Of a stretch of 64,000 nucleotides of DNA, positions 41,423-53,300 are shown one piece after another. The stretch spans positions 1,240,001 through 1,304,000 of the forward strand of contig NZ_JACHIF010000001.1 of NCBI RefSeq assembly GCF_014203045.1, in the 5' to 3' direction. The notes beneath the pieces were generated by a model. It was not told the origin of the DNA. It made no database searches and saw nothing but the letters and a program-made list of their open reading frames with translations. Within the stretch, counting starts at the first letter, position 1. Each line of letters opens with the position of its first letter. Both the position numbers and the translations under genes were made by a program. The DNA is from Prosthecobacter dejongeii. GTDB taxonomy: Bacteria; Verrucomicrobiota; Verrucomicrobiia; Verrucomicrobiales; Verrucomicrobiaceae.

Positions 41423-43669
41423 ATGTCCGACCCTGTTGATCTGACCAATTGTGACCGCGAGCCCATCCACATTCCGGGTTCGGTCCAGCCCCATGCCCTG
41501 ATCCTGGTATTGGCAGAGCCCAGTTTATCCATTTTACAGGCCAGTGCGAATGCGCCTGAGCGGCTCGGCTTGCCACTGGAAGAGTTGTTGCAGAAGACCC
41601 TAATCGAGTTGCTGAGAGACTCGGACTCAGCTTACCTGGAAAAACACGTTTTATCGAAACAACTCGAAGCTTCTCCGCATTACCTGCCTCCGCTGAAAGT
41701 GGGCCCTGCGGGTCAGACTTTTGAGGCTCTGCTTCACCGTCATCAAGGCCTGCTGATTTTGGAGTTGGAACAGTGGCCAGACCAGACTTCCATGGTGCAT
41801 GAGGCGGTGTATGTCTCGCTCAAGCACACGCTGAATCAGCTTCAGGGCACGACTTCCGTGGTGGAGTTTTGCCAGCGTGCGGCAGAGCACGTGCAGGAGT
41901 TCACCGGCTTTGATCGCATCATGGTGTATCGCTTTGCGGACGATGCCTCAGGGCATGTCATCGCGGAGTCTAAGCGGGCGGATTTGGAGTCCTACCTTGG
42001 GTTGCATTACCCAGCTTCAGACATCCCGAAACAGGCCCGCACCTTGTTTGTGAAATCTCAGCTCCGTCTGAACCCGGACGTCAAATACGAGCCTGTGGCC
42101 CTGGTGCCTGCCCTCCGGCCAGATACTGGCCTGCCACTGGACATGAGCTACTGCGTTAGCCGCTCCATGTCCCCTATCCATGCAGAGTATCTGCAAAACA
42201 TGGGGGTGGGGGCCTCCATGTCTATCTCCATCGTCATTGGGGAAGAGCTTTGGGGGCTTTTCGCCTGTCACCATTACTCTCCTCGCTACGTCTCGCACAC
42301 CACGCGCATGGCCTGTGAGTTTTTAGCCCACATGCTGTCCCTCCAGGTCAGCAACAAGGAAAGTGACGAGCAGCATGAGTATAAACTGCGCCTGCACCAG
42401 GAGCACCGCTTGCTGGCAGATGCCATGGCTCTGCACGCAGAATTCCACCCGGTATTGATCCAAAGTAAAGGCACCACCTTCGCCGGCATCGAGGCGGGCG
42501 GTGCGGCTCTTTTGCTCAATGACATGGTCTATCTGCGCGGTGAAACGCCAGATGAAGACAGCGTGCGAGCCCTGTCTTTGCAATTGGCAGAAAGCATCGA
42601 GCCTTCCGTCTGGGCCACCGATCACCTTTCCAAATTGTTCCCAGACTGGGCTAAGTGCGCGGAGCTGGCCAGTGGTGTTTTAGCCGCCCGTTTATCCCGT
42701 CAGACGCCGGCGTACGTCCTTTGGTTTCGACCCGAAGAAAAGCAAACCATGAGCTGGGCTGGTGACCCGACGAAACCGATGGAAACCGGGCCTCATGGGG
42801 ACCGATTGACGCCGCGGAAATCCTTTGAGCTTTGGCAGGAAGAAGTGAGGGGGAGATCCCGGCCCTGGCTTGCCTGTGAAATTGATGCCGCTCGCATGCT
42901 GCGGCAGACGATCTTGGAAACGGAGGTTCGCAGAGCTGAACAACTGGTTAGGCTGAATGCGGAGCTGGATGAGAGAAATCGCCAACTCGACTCTTTCGCC
43001 TACGTGGCTTCTCACGATCTCAAGGAGCCCCTGCGTGGCATCAGCAATTACTCGAACTTTCTCCTCGAAGACTTTGCGGATCAGTTGGATGATCAGGGCG
43101 TCAACTACCTCCGTACCATGATGAGGTTGACGGAGCGCATGGAGACTTTATTGGACTCGCTGCTCTATTATTCGCGTCTCTCACGGGGAGAAATCAACAG
43201 TCGGCGTGTGGACCTGAATGTGGCCATCGAAGACGCGAAGGAGATGCTCATCGCCCGCATCCAGGAGAGCGGCGCTCACATCAACATCCCACGCCCCTTG
43301 CCTGAGGTTTATGGAGACGCGGATCGCCTGGGTGAGGTCTTTTCCAATTTGATCAGCAACGCCATCAAATACACCGACAAGACTCCAGCACAGATTGAGA
43401 TCGGCTGGCAGGCCGGGGAGCTCGATAGTCCCACGGTCTTTTACGTTCGTGACAATGGCATCGGCATCGCGGCGGAGCACCAGCAGCTGATCTTCCAAAT
43501 TTTCAAACGACTGCACGGCCGCGAGGACTATGGTGGTGGCGTGGGCGCAGGCCTCACGATCGTACGCAAAATCATCGAACGTCATGGCGGACGAATCTGG
43601 GTAGATTCTCTGCCTGGGCATGGAACGACTTTTTTCTTCACCTTGGAAACCGACCCCAATTTACCATGA
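41423..43669 (+). CDS. bphP: Bacteriophytochrome histidine kinase
   Basis: A 748-residue red/far-red light sensor. The order is PAS (about 10-110), GAF (140-310), PHY (330-495), HisKA (about 520-590) and HATPase (630-745). Cys10 (LTNCDREPIHIPGS) is the expected biliverdin attachment site, as in other bacteriophytochromes. The GAF has DIP at 200-202, and the PHY tongue has PRKSF at 464-468. The kinase His is H531 in ASHDLKEPLRG, and DNGIGI plus GVGAGLTIV are the ATP-binding boxes. The stop overlaps the response regulator by 4 bp. Confidence 0.97.
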   Translation: MSDPVDLTNCDREPIHIPGSVQPHALILVLAEPSLSILQASANAPERLGLPLEELLQKTLIELLRDSDSAYLEKHVLSKQLEASPHYLPPLKVGPAGQTFEALLHRHQGLLILELEQWPDQTSMVHEAVYVSLKHTLNQLQGTTSVVEFCQRAAEHVQEFTGFDRIMVYRFADDASGHVIAESKRADLESYLGLHYPASDIPKQARTLFVKSQLRLNPDVKYEPVALVPALRPDTGLPLDMSYCVSRSMSPIHAEYLQNMGVGASMSISIVIGEELWGLFACHHYSPRYVSHTTRMACEFLAHMLSLQVSNKESDEQHEYKLRLHQEHRLLADAMALHAEFHPVLIQSKGTTFAGIEAGGAALLLNDMVYLRGETPDEDSVRALSLQLAESIEPSVWATDHLSKLFPDWAKCAELASGVLAARLSRQTPAYVLWFRPEEKQTMSWAGDPTKPMETGPHGDRLTPRKSFELWQEEVRGRSRPWLACEIDAARMLRQTILETEVRRAEQLVRLNAELDERNRQLDSFAYVASHDLKEPLRGISNYSNFLLEDFADQLDDQGVNYLRTMMRLTERMETLLDSLLYYSRLSRGEINSRRVDLNVAIEDAKEMLIARIQESGAHINIPRPLPEVYGDADRLGEVFSNLISNAIKYTDKTPAQIEIGWQAGELDSPTVFYVRDNGIGIAAEHQQLIFQIFKRLHGREDYGGGVGAGLTIVRKIIERHGGRIWVDSLPGHGTTFFFTLETDPNLP

Positions 43670-44166
43670 GCGAATCTGTGACACCTTCCTTCCTCATCGT
43701 TGAGGATAGTGATGAGGATTACGCTGCCCTGGAACGCATCGTCCGCCGGGCCCGGCCGGATGTGTCTGTGAAATTGCAACGCTGCGTGAGTGCAGAGCAG
43801 GTCTTCACCATCCTAAATGCCCCGAGGTTACCGCAAAAACCGCTCCCAGAGCTTCCCGCCCTCATCATTCTGGATCTGAATCTTCCCGGTCTTAATGGTA
43901 AAGAAGTGCTGCGTGCGGTGCGCCAGCATCGCCGCCTCAAACTGATCCCGGTAGTGATTTTCTCGACATCTAGCAACCCACAAGACATCGAGTGGTGTTA
44001 CGAAAATGGGGCCAATTCGTATCTCGTGAAGCAGACGGATTACACCGCCTTTAAACGCGCGGTCGAGCTGCTGGTGGACTACTGGGTGGAGGCCGTTCGC
44101 TTGCCACGTCCTTCCAGTGGCGGTATCGTTTTGGAGAAGCCTGACGACAGCGGGTTACCCGCCTGA
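43666..44166 (+). CDS. Single-domain response regulator of the phytochrome (Rcp1-like)
   Basis: A 166-residue receiver domain with acidic pair E13/D14, phospho-acceptor D70 (IILDLNLPGLNG), S100/T101 and K122. No output domain. It has the insert and the C-terminal extension seen in phytochrome-linked Rcp1-like regulators. The ATGA overlap with bphP indicates coupled translation. The phosphate may be passed on to the hybrid kinases downstream. Confidence 0.93.
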   Translation: MSESVTPSFLIVEDSDEDYAALERIVRRARPDVSVKLQRCVSAEQVFTILNAPRLPQKPLPELPALIILDLNLPGLNGKEVLRAVRQHRRLKLIPVVIFSTSSNPQDIEWCYENGANSYLVKQTDYTAFKRAVELLVDYWVEAVRLPRPSSGGIVLEKPDDSGLPA

Positions 44167-44190
44167 TCAAGACCCTCGGCCCAGACAACC

Positions 44191-46239
44191 ATGCTCGCCT
44201 CCTCCCCGTTACATGTTTTGATCGTGGATGATTCGTTGACGGATGCCGTCATCTTTCGCCGCTATCTCACTCGCGGTGTTCAAGCTCCCTGCGAAATTGG
44301 CGAAGTGGCGACGGCCGCCCAGGCCTTGGAATACCTTCAAACACGGCGGCCTGACTGCGTCCTGTTGGATTTTAACCTGCCGGACAGTGACGGTGTAAGC
44401 CTGGTCAAAAAAATCGTCTCGATCCATGGCGAAAATGCTTTTGGCATCGTCATGCTGACTTCCAATCATGAGGTGGAACTGGCCGTGGATGCGCTGCGCA
44501 GTGGGGCCCATGATTTCCTGCCCAAGGGGGCCACCAACGCCATCGTGCTCAGGCGCGCTGTGGACAACGCCACCGAAAAAGCCGCCATCCAGCGTGAGTT
44601 AGAAACTCAACGCCATGAATTGGCGCGCAAAAATGAAGAACTGCAGACGCATGTGCGGCAGCTCGAAAAGGAGATTTCAGACCGCCTCCATGCAGAAACA
44701 CGCCTCCGCCAGAGCGAAAATCAACTGCGGGTGGTGACCGACCACGCCGCTGTGCTTTTAGTACTCTGCGACCGCGACTATCGCTACAAATTCGTCAATC
44801 GTCATTACGCGAGTCGCTTCGGCATGGAGCCCGAGCAAGTCATTGGAAAGCACATCCAGGAGGTCCTGGGTAAAGAGGCCTTTGCTGCGATCCTTCCCCA
44901 TCTCCAGCGGGTGCTAAAAGGAGAGCGGGAGGAGTTTGAAATCCAAGTTCCCTTTGCGACCCTAGGCCTGCGCTGGATGAGCGTGGTCTATGTGCCGGAG
45001 CGTGGGCCGGATGGGCAAATCCACGGTTTGATTGGCGTGATGTCAGACACCACCGCACGCAAGACGGCGCAGATGGAACTGGAACACGCACGTGACGAAG
45101 CCCTAGCGGCTTCACGCGCTAAGGATGATTTTTTAGCCGCCCTTTCGCATGAGCTGCGCACGCCGCTTAATCCCATCCTGCTGCTTTCCAGTGATGCTGC
45201 TGAGGACGCTGCCCTGCCGGAACATGTGCGGGGTATCTTTGAGACCATCCGTAAGAATGTGGATCTCGAAGCACGATTGATTGATGATCTGCTTAACATC
45301 ACCCGCATCAGTCGCGGCAAGATGGCGCTGGATAGACTGCCGGTGGATATTCATGCCGTGCTGGAGGATGCGATGATGAACGTCGCTGCGGAGATCCATG
45401 CCAAACACCTTTCTCTGCGGCAGCAATTTCAGGCCACTGCCCACACGGTGATGGGGGATGCCGTGCGCCTCCAGCAGGTGTTCTGGAACGTCCTCAAAAA
45501 TGCCGTCAAGTTCACGCCTGAAGGTGGCAGCATCACGGTGCGCACGCGGACCTTGCTAGAGGCGGATGTGGTGGAAATCCATGTGACGGATACAGGCATC
45601 GGCATGACTTCTGCGGAACTCGCTCGTGTGTTTGATGCTTTTGCTCAAGGAGATCATGCTGGAGAAGGGGGCTCCCACCGTTTTGGTGGTTTGGGCCTAG
45701 GCTTAGCGATCAGCCAGATGCTGGTGCAGAGCCATGCGGGTGAGATTTTGGCCTGCAGTGAGGGTCCTGGTGAGGGGGCCGTTTTTGTCATTCGCTTGCC
45801 TCTAGTGCCGGATATTTGCCTAACTCTCCAACCCACGGCTCCAGAGGTGACTCTAGAACCGCAGAGCACGAAGGCGGTCAAAGTTCTGCTGGTTGAAGAC
45901 CATGAGCCCACCCGCAATGCACTGGCTCATTTGCTGAAGCGGCGCGACTACCTGGTCAGTGCCGCAGCCACATTGGAAGAGGCGCGCTCGCTTGCAGCGC
46001 AGCAGTCTTTTGATCTACTCATCTCAGATATTGGTCTTCCGGATGGAAATGGTTACGATTTAATGCAGGAGCTCGCAGGTTTGCACAGTATGAAAGGCAT
46101 CGCCCTGACGGGCTATGGCATGGACAGAGACATTGATCGCAGCACTGAAGCCGGGTTTGTCGCCCATCTCACCAAACCCATCCAGGTTCAGGCTTTGGAA
46201 TTGGCGATTCGTGCGGCTTTATTGCCTTCTGCCCGATAG
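44191..46239 (+). CDS. Hybrid signalling protein REC-PAS-HisKA-HATPase-REC
   Basis: A 682-residue protein with a receiver at each end. REC1 has D13/D14, D60 (VLLDFNLPD) and K112. A coiled coil follows at about 130-172, then a PAS domain (175-290; VTDHAAVLLVLCDRDYRYKF), HisKA H320 (LSHELRTPLNPIL), HATPase (about 425-540; GLGLGLAIS) and REC2 with D613 (LISDIGLPDGNG). It may take phosphate from the phytochrome kinase through REC1 and pass it on through REC2. It lies 24 bp after the response regulator gene. The PAS, kinase and REC2 parts resemble the end of the giant kinase downstream (shared phrases such as FVNR.YA.R.G.EP, DLEARLIDDLL and GLPDG.GY), so one is probably derived from the other. Confidence 0.93.
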   Translation: MLASSPLHVLIVDDSLTDAVIFRRYLTRGVQAPCEIGEVATAAQALEYLQTRRPDCVLLDFNLPDSDGVSLVKKIVSIHGENAFGIVMLTSNHEVELAVDALRSGAHDFLPKGATNAIVLRRAVDNATEKAAIQRELETQRHELARKNEELQTHVRQLEKEISDRLHAETRLRQSENQLRVVTDHAAVLLVLCDRDYRYKFVNRHYASRFGMEPEQVIGKHIQEVLGKEAFAAILPHLQRVLKGEREEFEIQVPFATLGLRWMSVVYVPERGPDGQIHGLIGVMSDTTARKTAQMELEHARDEALAASRAKDDFLAALSHELRTPLNPILLLSSDAAEDAALPEHVRGIFETIRKNVDLEARLIDDLLNITRISRGKMALDRLPVDIHAVLEDAMMNVAAEIHAKHLSLRQQFQATAHTVMGDAVRLQQVFWNVLKNAVKFTPEGGSITVRTRTLLEADVVEIHVTDTGIGMTSAELARVFDAFAQGDHAGEGGSHRFGGLGLGLAISQMLVQSHAGEILACSEGPGEGAVFVIRLPLVPDICLTLQPTAPEVTLEPQSTKAVKVLLVEDHEPTRNALAHLLKRRDYLVSAAATLEEARSLAAQQSFDLLISDIGLPDGNGYDLMQELAGLHSMKGIALTGYGMDRDIDRSTEAGFVAHLTKPIQVQALELAIRAALLPSAR

Positions 46240-46299
46240 ACACGCGCAGATTGCCAAACCTGCGCGAAATAGAAGTGAACCATCAGACGAACTGAGCCC

Positions 46300-47358
46300 A
46301 TGCTGACCGCCTACCTCCTATTTGCCGAGAGAAATGCCACCGCCACGGAGGCTGCCCAGGCAGGTATCAGTCGTGCGTTTCCTGGCGCAGAGGTGATCAC
46401 TGCCTCGGGCGTGGATGAAGCGGTCATTCTCTCTGTGAAAGGGGCTCAGACTCTCTTGATTCTCGTCGAGCCTGCTCTGGGGGAATTGGAACTGGCGCTC
46501 AAATTATCTTCGGAAGAAGGGCTGGCGCGTTGGCCTGTGGTTTGTCTCGGCGGTTCCGTTCATAGCCAGGATCTCACCGTCATTCCGGCGGAAGACTGGC
46601 ACCCACCTCTGCTGGCTCAGGTTTTTTCGGCAGCCTTGCAGCGGCATGAGTTGATCCGTGAAAATGCACGCTTGCGCGGAGACCTGCTCACTTTTGCCCG
46701 CCGTATCAGTCATGATCTTCGCACACCTCTGAGTGGCATCTTTACCACAGCGGAGTTGCTCAAAGAGATCCTCAGTGATCAGTCTGAAGAAGATGCAGCC
46801 CTGACCACGCCGCTGTTTGACTCCACGCAGGCCGTCTTGAGGCTGATTGAGCGCACAAGTCAGGTCGCCAGGGCCACGGTCGAGCCACGGCCCAAAGAAA
46901 CGGCCGACATGGGGCAGGTGGCCTGGGCCGGGCGGCAGGCCGTGGAGCGGCAGGCCATGAAGGCGGGTGTGAGGCTTCAGGAAGCGGAGACGTGGCCACA
47001 CATCCAGGGTGTCACAGCTTGGCTGGAAATCATCTGGGCGAATTTGCTCCAGCAGGCCGTGCAGCGCAGCATCTCTGGCATGACGGTCGAAATGCAGTGG
47101 AAGGAACTCCCCGCGGAGTATGAATTCAGCGTGCAGGATCAGGGACCTGAATTGAAGGAGGAGCAGCGGCTGGGCCTCTTCTGGCCGTTTGAAAAACTCC
47201 ATCAAGGTCACAGTGCTAAAAATCTGGAACTCCCCATCGCACGGCGCTTGGTCGAACTCCAGGGTGGGCGCTGCGGCTGTGAACCGGTGGCAGGGGGCGG
47301 CATGCGCTTCTTCTTCACTTTGCCAAAGGAATCTGCAGTCCTGGTCGCTGCGGCATGA
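46300..47358 (+). CDS. Degenerate histidine kinase with pseudo-receiver
   Basis: A 352-residue protein. The N-terminal 110 residues resemble a receiver but lack the phospho-Asp (LLILVEPALGELELA at that position). HisKA has H138 in ISHDLRTPLSGIF. The ATPase domain is altered: the N box is WANLLQQAVQ, the G1 box is DQGPEL, and G2 lacks glycines (NLELPIARRL). It may be phosphorylated or dimerise with another kinase but probably cannot bind ATP well. Its stop overlaps the next gene by 4 bp (ATGA). Confidence 0.85.
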   Translation: MLTAYLLFAERNATATEAAQAGISRAFPGAEVITASGVDEAVILSVKGAQTLLILVEPALGELELALKLSSEEGLARWPVVCLGGSVHSQDLTVIPAEDWHPPLLAQVFSAALQRHELIRENARLRGDLLTFARRISHDLRTPLSGIFTTAELLKEILSDQSEEDAALTTPLFDSTQAVLRLIERTSQVARATVEPRPKETADMGQVAWAGRQAVERQAMKAGVRLQEAETWPHIQGVTAWLEIIWANLLQQAVQRSISGMTVEMQWKELPAEYEFSVQDQGPELKEEQRLGLFWPFEKLHQGHSAKNLELPIARRLVELQGGRCGCEPVAGGGMRFFFTLPKESAVLVAAA

Positions 47359-50300
47359 AGACGGAATCTGCCCAGCCTCCCTTTCAGCCAAATCCCACCT
47401 CCTGGGTTCAAGGGGGCGGTGAGATGGGGCGACGCATCCGGGAGTTTGACTGGTCACAGCATCCCCTTGGGCCTTTGGAGACTTGGCCCCAGAGTCTTCG
47501 CACCACCATCAGCCTCATGCTGAACTCCCGCTTTGCCATGTGGGTAGGCTGGGGAGAGGATTTCTGGTTCTTTTGCAATGACGCGTATCTGCCAACGTTA
47601 GGCCTGAAGAAAAATTGGTTAGGCGCTCCTGCATCTGCAGTATGGAAAGAGATTTGGGAGGCGGTGGCTTCACGCGCTACCTCGGTCGTCAGCACAGGGA
47701 TGGCCACTTGGGATGAAGGGCTGCAGCTTTTTCTCGAACGCAGTGGCTTCACGGAAGAGACCTACCACACCTTTTCCTACAGTCCCATCCCAGGGGAGGG
47801 GAGTGCCATCGGCGGCATGCTCTGTGTCGTCACAGAAGAGACGGAGCGCATCATCAGTGAACGCCGCCTTTCCCTCCTGCGTGACCTAGCCACTCGACTG
47901 ACTGGCGTGACCAGTGAGGCAGAGCTGTGCGCGGCCTTTCAGCACTGCATCGAGCAGCAGCCGCAAGATCTTCCCTTTGCTCTTATCTACCTTGCCGAGG
48001 CCGACGGCGTGGAAACACGCCTTTCCTGCTGTCAGGGCTTGGCCTCCAGCCATGTGGCTGCCCCTGAACGCCTCACCTTGGGGGCGAGTGAAAACGTCTG
48101 GCCGCTGAGCCCTACCTTCATGTGTCTGGAGGATCTAGGCTCCCGTTTTACAGACCTGCCCCTCACGGCTTGGGATAAGCCTTCCACCACAGCCGCCCTC
48201 ATTCCCATTCATGAGCAAGGCACAGACCAGCCAGCCGGGCACCTGGTGGTGGGCCTGAACCCCTACCGCCCTCTGGACGCTCCCTATCAGGGCTTTCTCG
48301 AACTCCTGGCCGGTCAAATTTCCGCTGCTTTGGGCAATGTACGAGCCTATGAAAGGCAGCGCCAGCGGGCTGAGGAACTGGCCGCCATGGATCATGCCAA
48401 AACGGTCTTTTTCAGCAATGTCAGTCATGAGTTCCGCACGCCTCTGACGCTCATGCTCGGGCCTCTGGAAGATCTCCTTGCCCAGGCAGAGCCGCCTAGC
48501 TCGCCAGGCTATCGAGAACTCATTTCTGTGGCTCATCGCAATGGTCTGCGCCTGCTTAAGCTGGTCAATACCTTGCTGGACTTCTCTCGTCTTGAAGCTG
48601 GGCGCATGGAGGCCGCCTTTGAGCCCGTAGATCTCGCCGCACTCACCCTGGACTTGGCAGAAAGTTTCTCCCCTGCCATGAAACGGGCAGGCCTGGACTA
48701 TCACCTCGAGTGTCCGCCTCTGCGCGAGCCTCTTTACGTGGACCGGGACTTGTGGGAAAAGATCGTCCTCAATCTCCTCTCCAACGCCTTTAAATTCACT
48801 CTTCAGGGTAGCATCCGCCTCTCCCTCACAGATCAGGCGGAAGGTGTGGAACTGAAAGTGGCGGATACCGGCAGTGGCATCCCTGTTGCAGCCCAGGCCA
48901 GTCTCTTTGAGCGGTTCTTCCGCGTGCAGGGGGCTGAAGGGCGCAGCCATGAAGGCACTGGCATCGGTCTTGCCCTCGTGGGGGAACTGGTAAAGTTGCA
49001 CGGCGGCACCGTGAAGGTAGAAAGCCAGCCCGGCCTAGGCAGTGTCTTCACCGTCAGCCTGCCTCGCGGGAAAGCCCACCTGCCAGCAGCTCACCTGCGC
49101 AAGAGCCTCACCGCCCATGCCAAGCATGTGGATACTTCCTTCCTCACGGAAGCTGCGCGCTGGCTTCCCGCAGAAACAGACGCCTCATCAGAAGTACCTG
49201 CATCTCACTCTGCCGACCAGTCGCGACCACGCATTTTGTTAGCGGATGATAATCCGGACATGCGGGATTATGTGCGCCACCTCCTTTCCGCCCGCTTTGA
49301 GGTGCAGACGGTGGGCGATGGCCGCGCCGCGCTGGAACTCATCCAGACGCACCCTCCGGACCTTGTCTTGACGGATGTCATGATGCCGCACTTAGATGGC
49401 TTTGGCCTGCTGCAGGCACTGCGGGAAAATGCCGCTACGCGCATGATCCCCGTCATCCTTCTCTCTGCCAGAGCCGGCGAAGAGGCGCGTGTGGAGGGAC
49501 TGGATGCTGGGGCGGATGATTACCTCATCAAACCCTTCGATGGGCGCGAGCTTTTATCCCGTGTCAGCACTCACCTCACCCTCGCTCAGTCGCGCCAGCA
49601 GGCTGCCCGCCAGGCCACCCAGGCGGAGGCACGCCTCCAGCATCTTTTGACCCTTTTGCCTGCTGGTGTTTACACCTGCAATGGTCAGGGACTCATCACT
49701 TTCTTCAATCAGCGGGCCGCCGAGTTATGGCGTCACACCCCACTGTTGCAGTCTCCAGAGACACGCTACTGCGGTTTCCATCGGCTTCTCAATGAAGACG
49801 GCACTGCCATCCCGCCAGAGCAAAGCCCCATGGCGGATGCCGTCCTGCATGGGAAAAGTTTTCGCAACCTAGAAGCCGAGGTTGAGAGGGCCGATGGCAG
49901 CCGCTTCATCGCCAGCGTCAGCATTGACCCTTTATGGGATGAAGAAGGCCGCATCATCGGTGCCATCAATATCTTCCAAGACATCACTGCATCCCACGCC
50001 ACGGCTAGGGCGCTCAAGCAAGAGTTGGAAGAACGCCAACGTGCCATCCAGCACGCCACTTTTCTCAGCGCCCTCAGTCAGCAGCTCAGCCTACTCAATG
50101 AGCCTCAAGACATCTTACACACCGCCTCAGAGGAGGTCGGTCATCACCTTCAGTTAGATCGCTGTGGTTTCATCGAGGCTAACGACAGTCTAAATGTGCT
50201 CACCATCACAGAAGACTGGGCTGGCCCAGGTATGCCGCTGTTAGAAGGCCGCTTTCAGCCGCAGGATTTTATCCCTCCGCAGCTCTGGCAGGCCATTCAG

Positions 50301-53300
50301 CAGGGCCTCCTTCCCGTGGAGGATGTCCATCACCATCCGCATACCCAGGCCATCACAGAGCGGTTTGAAAAAATCGGCCTCCGCTCCTTCGCTATTGTCC
50401 CCTTTTCTCAGGCTGGCCAGGTGCGCACCTGGCTTTCCATCGGTGCCGCGCAGCCACGGAGCTGGCGGGAAGATGAGCTGAGACTGCTGGAAAACGTCAT
50501 TACCCGCGTGCGGCCTCTGGTGGAGCAGGCGCGTGCTGCGAAGGATCTCCAGCAGCGGGGTGAGCGCATGCAGCTCCTTTCAGAAACCCTCGCTCAGCTC
50601 ATCAGCGCGCGGAATCCTGAAACGGTCGTTCGCGAGCTGTTCTCCCGCGTCACCATGCACCTCCGTGCAGACACGTACTTCAATTTCATGGTGACTCCAG
50701 CGGGGGATAGCTTGGAGCTGCACTCCAGTGCGGGCATCAGCGAAGCCACTGCCCGCGCCATGCATCGGCTGAACTTCGGTCAAGCCGTCTGCGGCACCGT
50801 CGCCCAGACCTGTCAGAGCATCGTTGCAAACGACATCCAAAACACTCAGGATCCGAGAGCGGACCTTGTGCGCAGCCTCGGCATCCAGACCTATGCTTGC
50901 CATCCTCTGATCGCTGGTGGCAGGCTCCTCGGCACCCTTTCGTTCGCCAGTCGCGTCCGCACTCAGTTTGATGCAGAGGAGTTGAATTTCATCCGCATTG
51001 TCACTCACTCCGCTGCTTTGGTGCTGGAGCAGTTGCAGTCTTCGGAGGCTCGCCAACGTCTGGCCTCCATCGTCACTTCTTCGGACGATGCCATCATCAG
51101 CAAGAACTTAGACGGCCTCATCACCAGTTGGAACATGGGTGCCCAGCGCATTTTTGGTTATACCGCAGATGAGGTCATTGGTCGGCCGGTCACTCTTTTA
51201 CTCCCTCAAGATCGCCAGGATGAAGAGCCTATCATCCTAGACCGCATCCGCCGGGGTGAATACATCCAGCATTTCGAAACCATCCGCCAGCGCAAGGATG
51301 GCACTCTGGTGGATATCTCCCTCACCATCTCCCCCATCAAAGATGCCGAGGGACACATCATCGGCGCTTCCAAAATCGGTCGCGATATCACCGAACGGAA
51401 AAAGAACGAGCTGGAACTCGTGCGCAGAGAGCAGCTCTACCGCAGCATTGGCGAATCTACCAACTACGGCATCTGGGTCAGCGATGCCCAGGGCCGCAAT
51501 ATCTACGCCAGCGATTCTTTCCTCAAGCTCGTCGGCCTCACCCAGCAAGAGTGCGCCAATGATGGCTGGCATCAGACGCTTCACCCGGATGATCGTGAAG
51601 CCACGCTCTCCCATTGGTACGCAGCCTCCCAGCATGGAGGTCTTTGGGAAAGAGAACATCGGTTCAAAGGGGTGGATGGCCACTGGCACCCCGTCCTCTC
51701 GCGTGGCATCCCCATTCGGGATGAAAAAGGCCAGATCATCCAGTGGGCGGGCATCAGCCTCGACATCTCCACCTTCAAAAAGACGGAGGAAGCCCTGCGT
51801 CAGCAGTCCCAGATCCTCGCCGTGCTGAACCGTGTCAGCAGCACCCTGGTCGCAGAAAGAGATCTCGAAAAAATCGTGCAGAGTGTCACCGACGCGAGCT
51901 GCGAGATCAGCGGTGCCCAGTTTGGCGCGTTCTTTTACAACGTCACGAATGAAAGCGGAGAGGCCTTAACCCTGTTCACCGTTTCCGGAGCTCCGCGTGA
52001 GGCCTTTGCCAAGTTCCCCATGCCCCGTAATACGGCACTGTTTGCCCCCACCTTCAAAGGCGAAGGCGTCGTGCGTGTGGATGATATTTTGTTAGACCCT
52101 CGTTATGGGAAAAATACCCCCTTCAAGGGCATGCCTGCTGGGCATCTCCCGGTACGCAGTTACCTCGCCGTCCCCGTCGTGTCAAACTCGGGCCAAGTCA
52201 TCGGCAGCATGCTCTTTGGTCACCCAGAGCCGGGCATTTTTACTGAGGCCACTGAGAGTATGCTTGTGGGCATGGCTGCCCAGGCCGCCATCGCCATTGA
52301 TAATGCAGAGCTCTACACCTCCCTCCAGCGTGAGCTGGATCAGGTCAAGCAAGTGCAGGGTGCCCTACGCGCCAGTGAGCGCCGCTGGCGCGACATGGCC
52401 GAGGCCATGCCGCATCTAGTCTGGACAAGTGCGCCGGATGGCGGCTGGGATTTCGTCAGCCCCCAGTGGTGCACTTATACTGGAAGGAAGGAGGAGGAAC
52501 AGCGTGGCCATGGCTGGACAGAAGCCGTCCATCCAGAGGATCGCCCGCTCATGGAGACTGCCTGGAATCAGGCCTCCCATACCCGCAGCATTGTGGATGT
52601 GGAAGTCCGCATCCGCCGGGCAGACGGTCAATACCGCTGGTTTAAAACACGCGCCATGCCCGTCATGGATGAGAGCGGGAACATCATCAAATGGTACGGC
52701 TCCAATACCGACATCGAAGACATCAAGCGCACGGATAGCATCCTCCGTGAGCGTGAAGCGCGCCTCTCCGCCATCTTTGCCCAGGCAGGCTCCGGCATCG
52801 TCCAGACGAATCTTGAAGGCGGCATCACCATGGTCAACGACGCTTACTGTGAGATCGTCGCGCGCACCCGTGAAGAACTCATCGGGCTCAATGTCCATGC
52901 CATCACTCATCCCGAGGATCGCACCCAAAACATGGCGGTCTTTGATGCCATGATCCAAGGCGGCGCCTCCTTCATCATCGAAAAGCGGGACATCCTGCCA
53001 GACGGCAGTTACGTCTGGGTGCGAAACAGCGTCGTCGGTATCCGAGATGGCAAGGGGCAAGTCATCGCCGGCCTCATCATCACCCAAGATATCACAGACA
53101 GTCGCGAAGCCGAAAACGCCCTGCGCGCTAGCGAAGAGCAGCTCCGTCTCGTGACGGATCATGCCCCCGTCCTCCTGGCTCAGTTTGACCAGCAGCACCG
53201 CTATAAATTTGTCAACCGACCTTACGCCCAGCGTTATGGTTTCGAGCCCCAAGACGTCATCGGCAAACACGCCAGCGACGTCGTCAGTGAAAGTGCCTAT

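Noticed and set aside
46243..46266. 7-bp hairpin between the hybrid kinase and degenerate kinase genes as a terminator
   Set aside because: No T-tract, and the genes on both sides are in one orientation with short spacing, so the operon probably continues.
46504..47457. 317-residue minus-strand frame
   Set aside because: It is antisense to the degenerate kinase and has His/Pro/Arg-rich shadow composition.
48135..49001. 288-residue minus-strand frame
   Set aside because: It is antisense to the first kinase domain of the giant protein.
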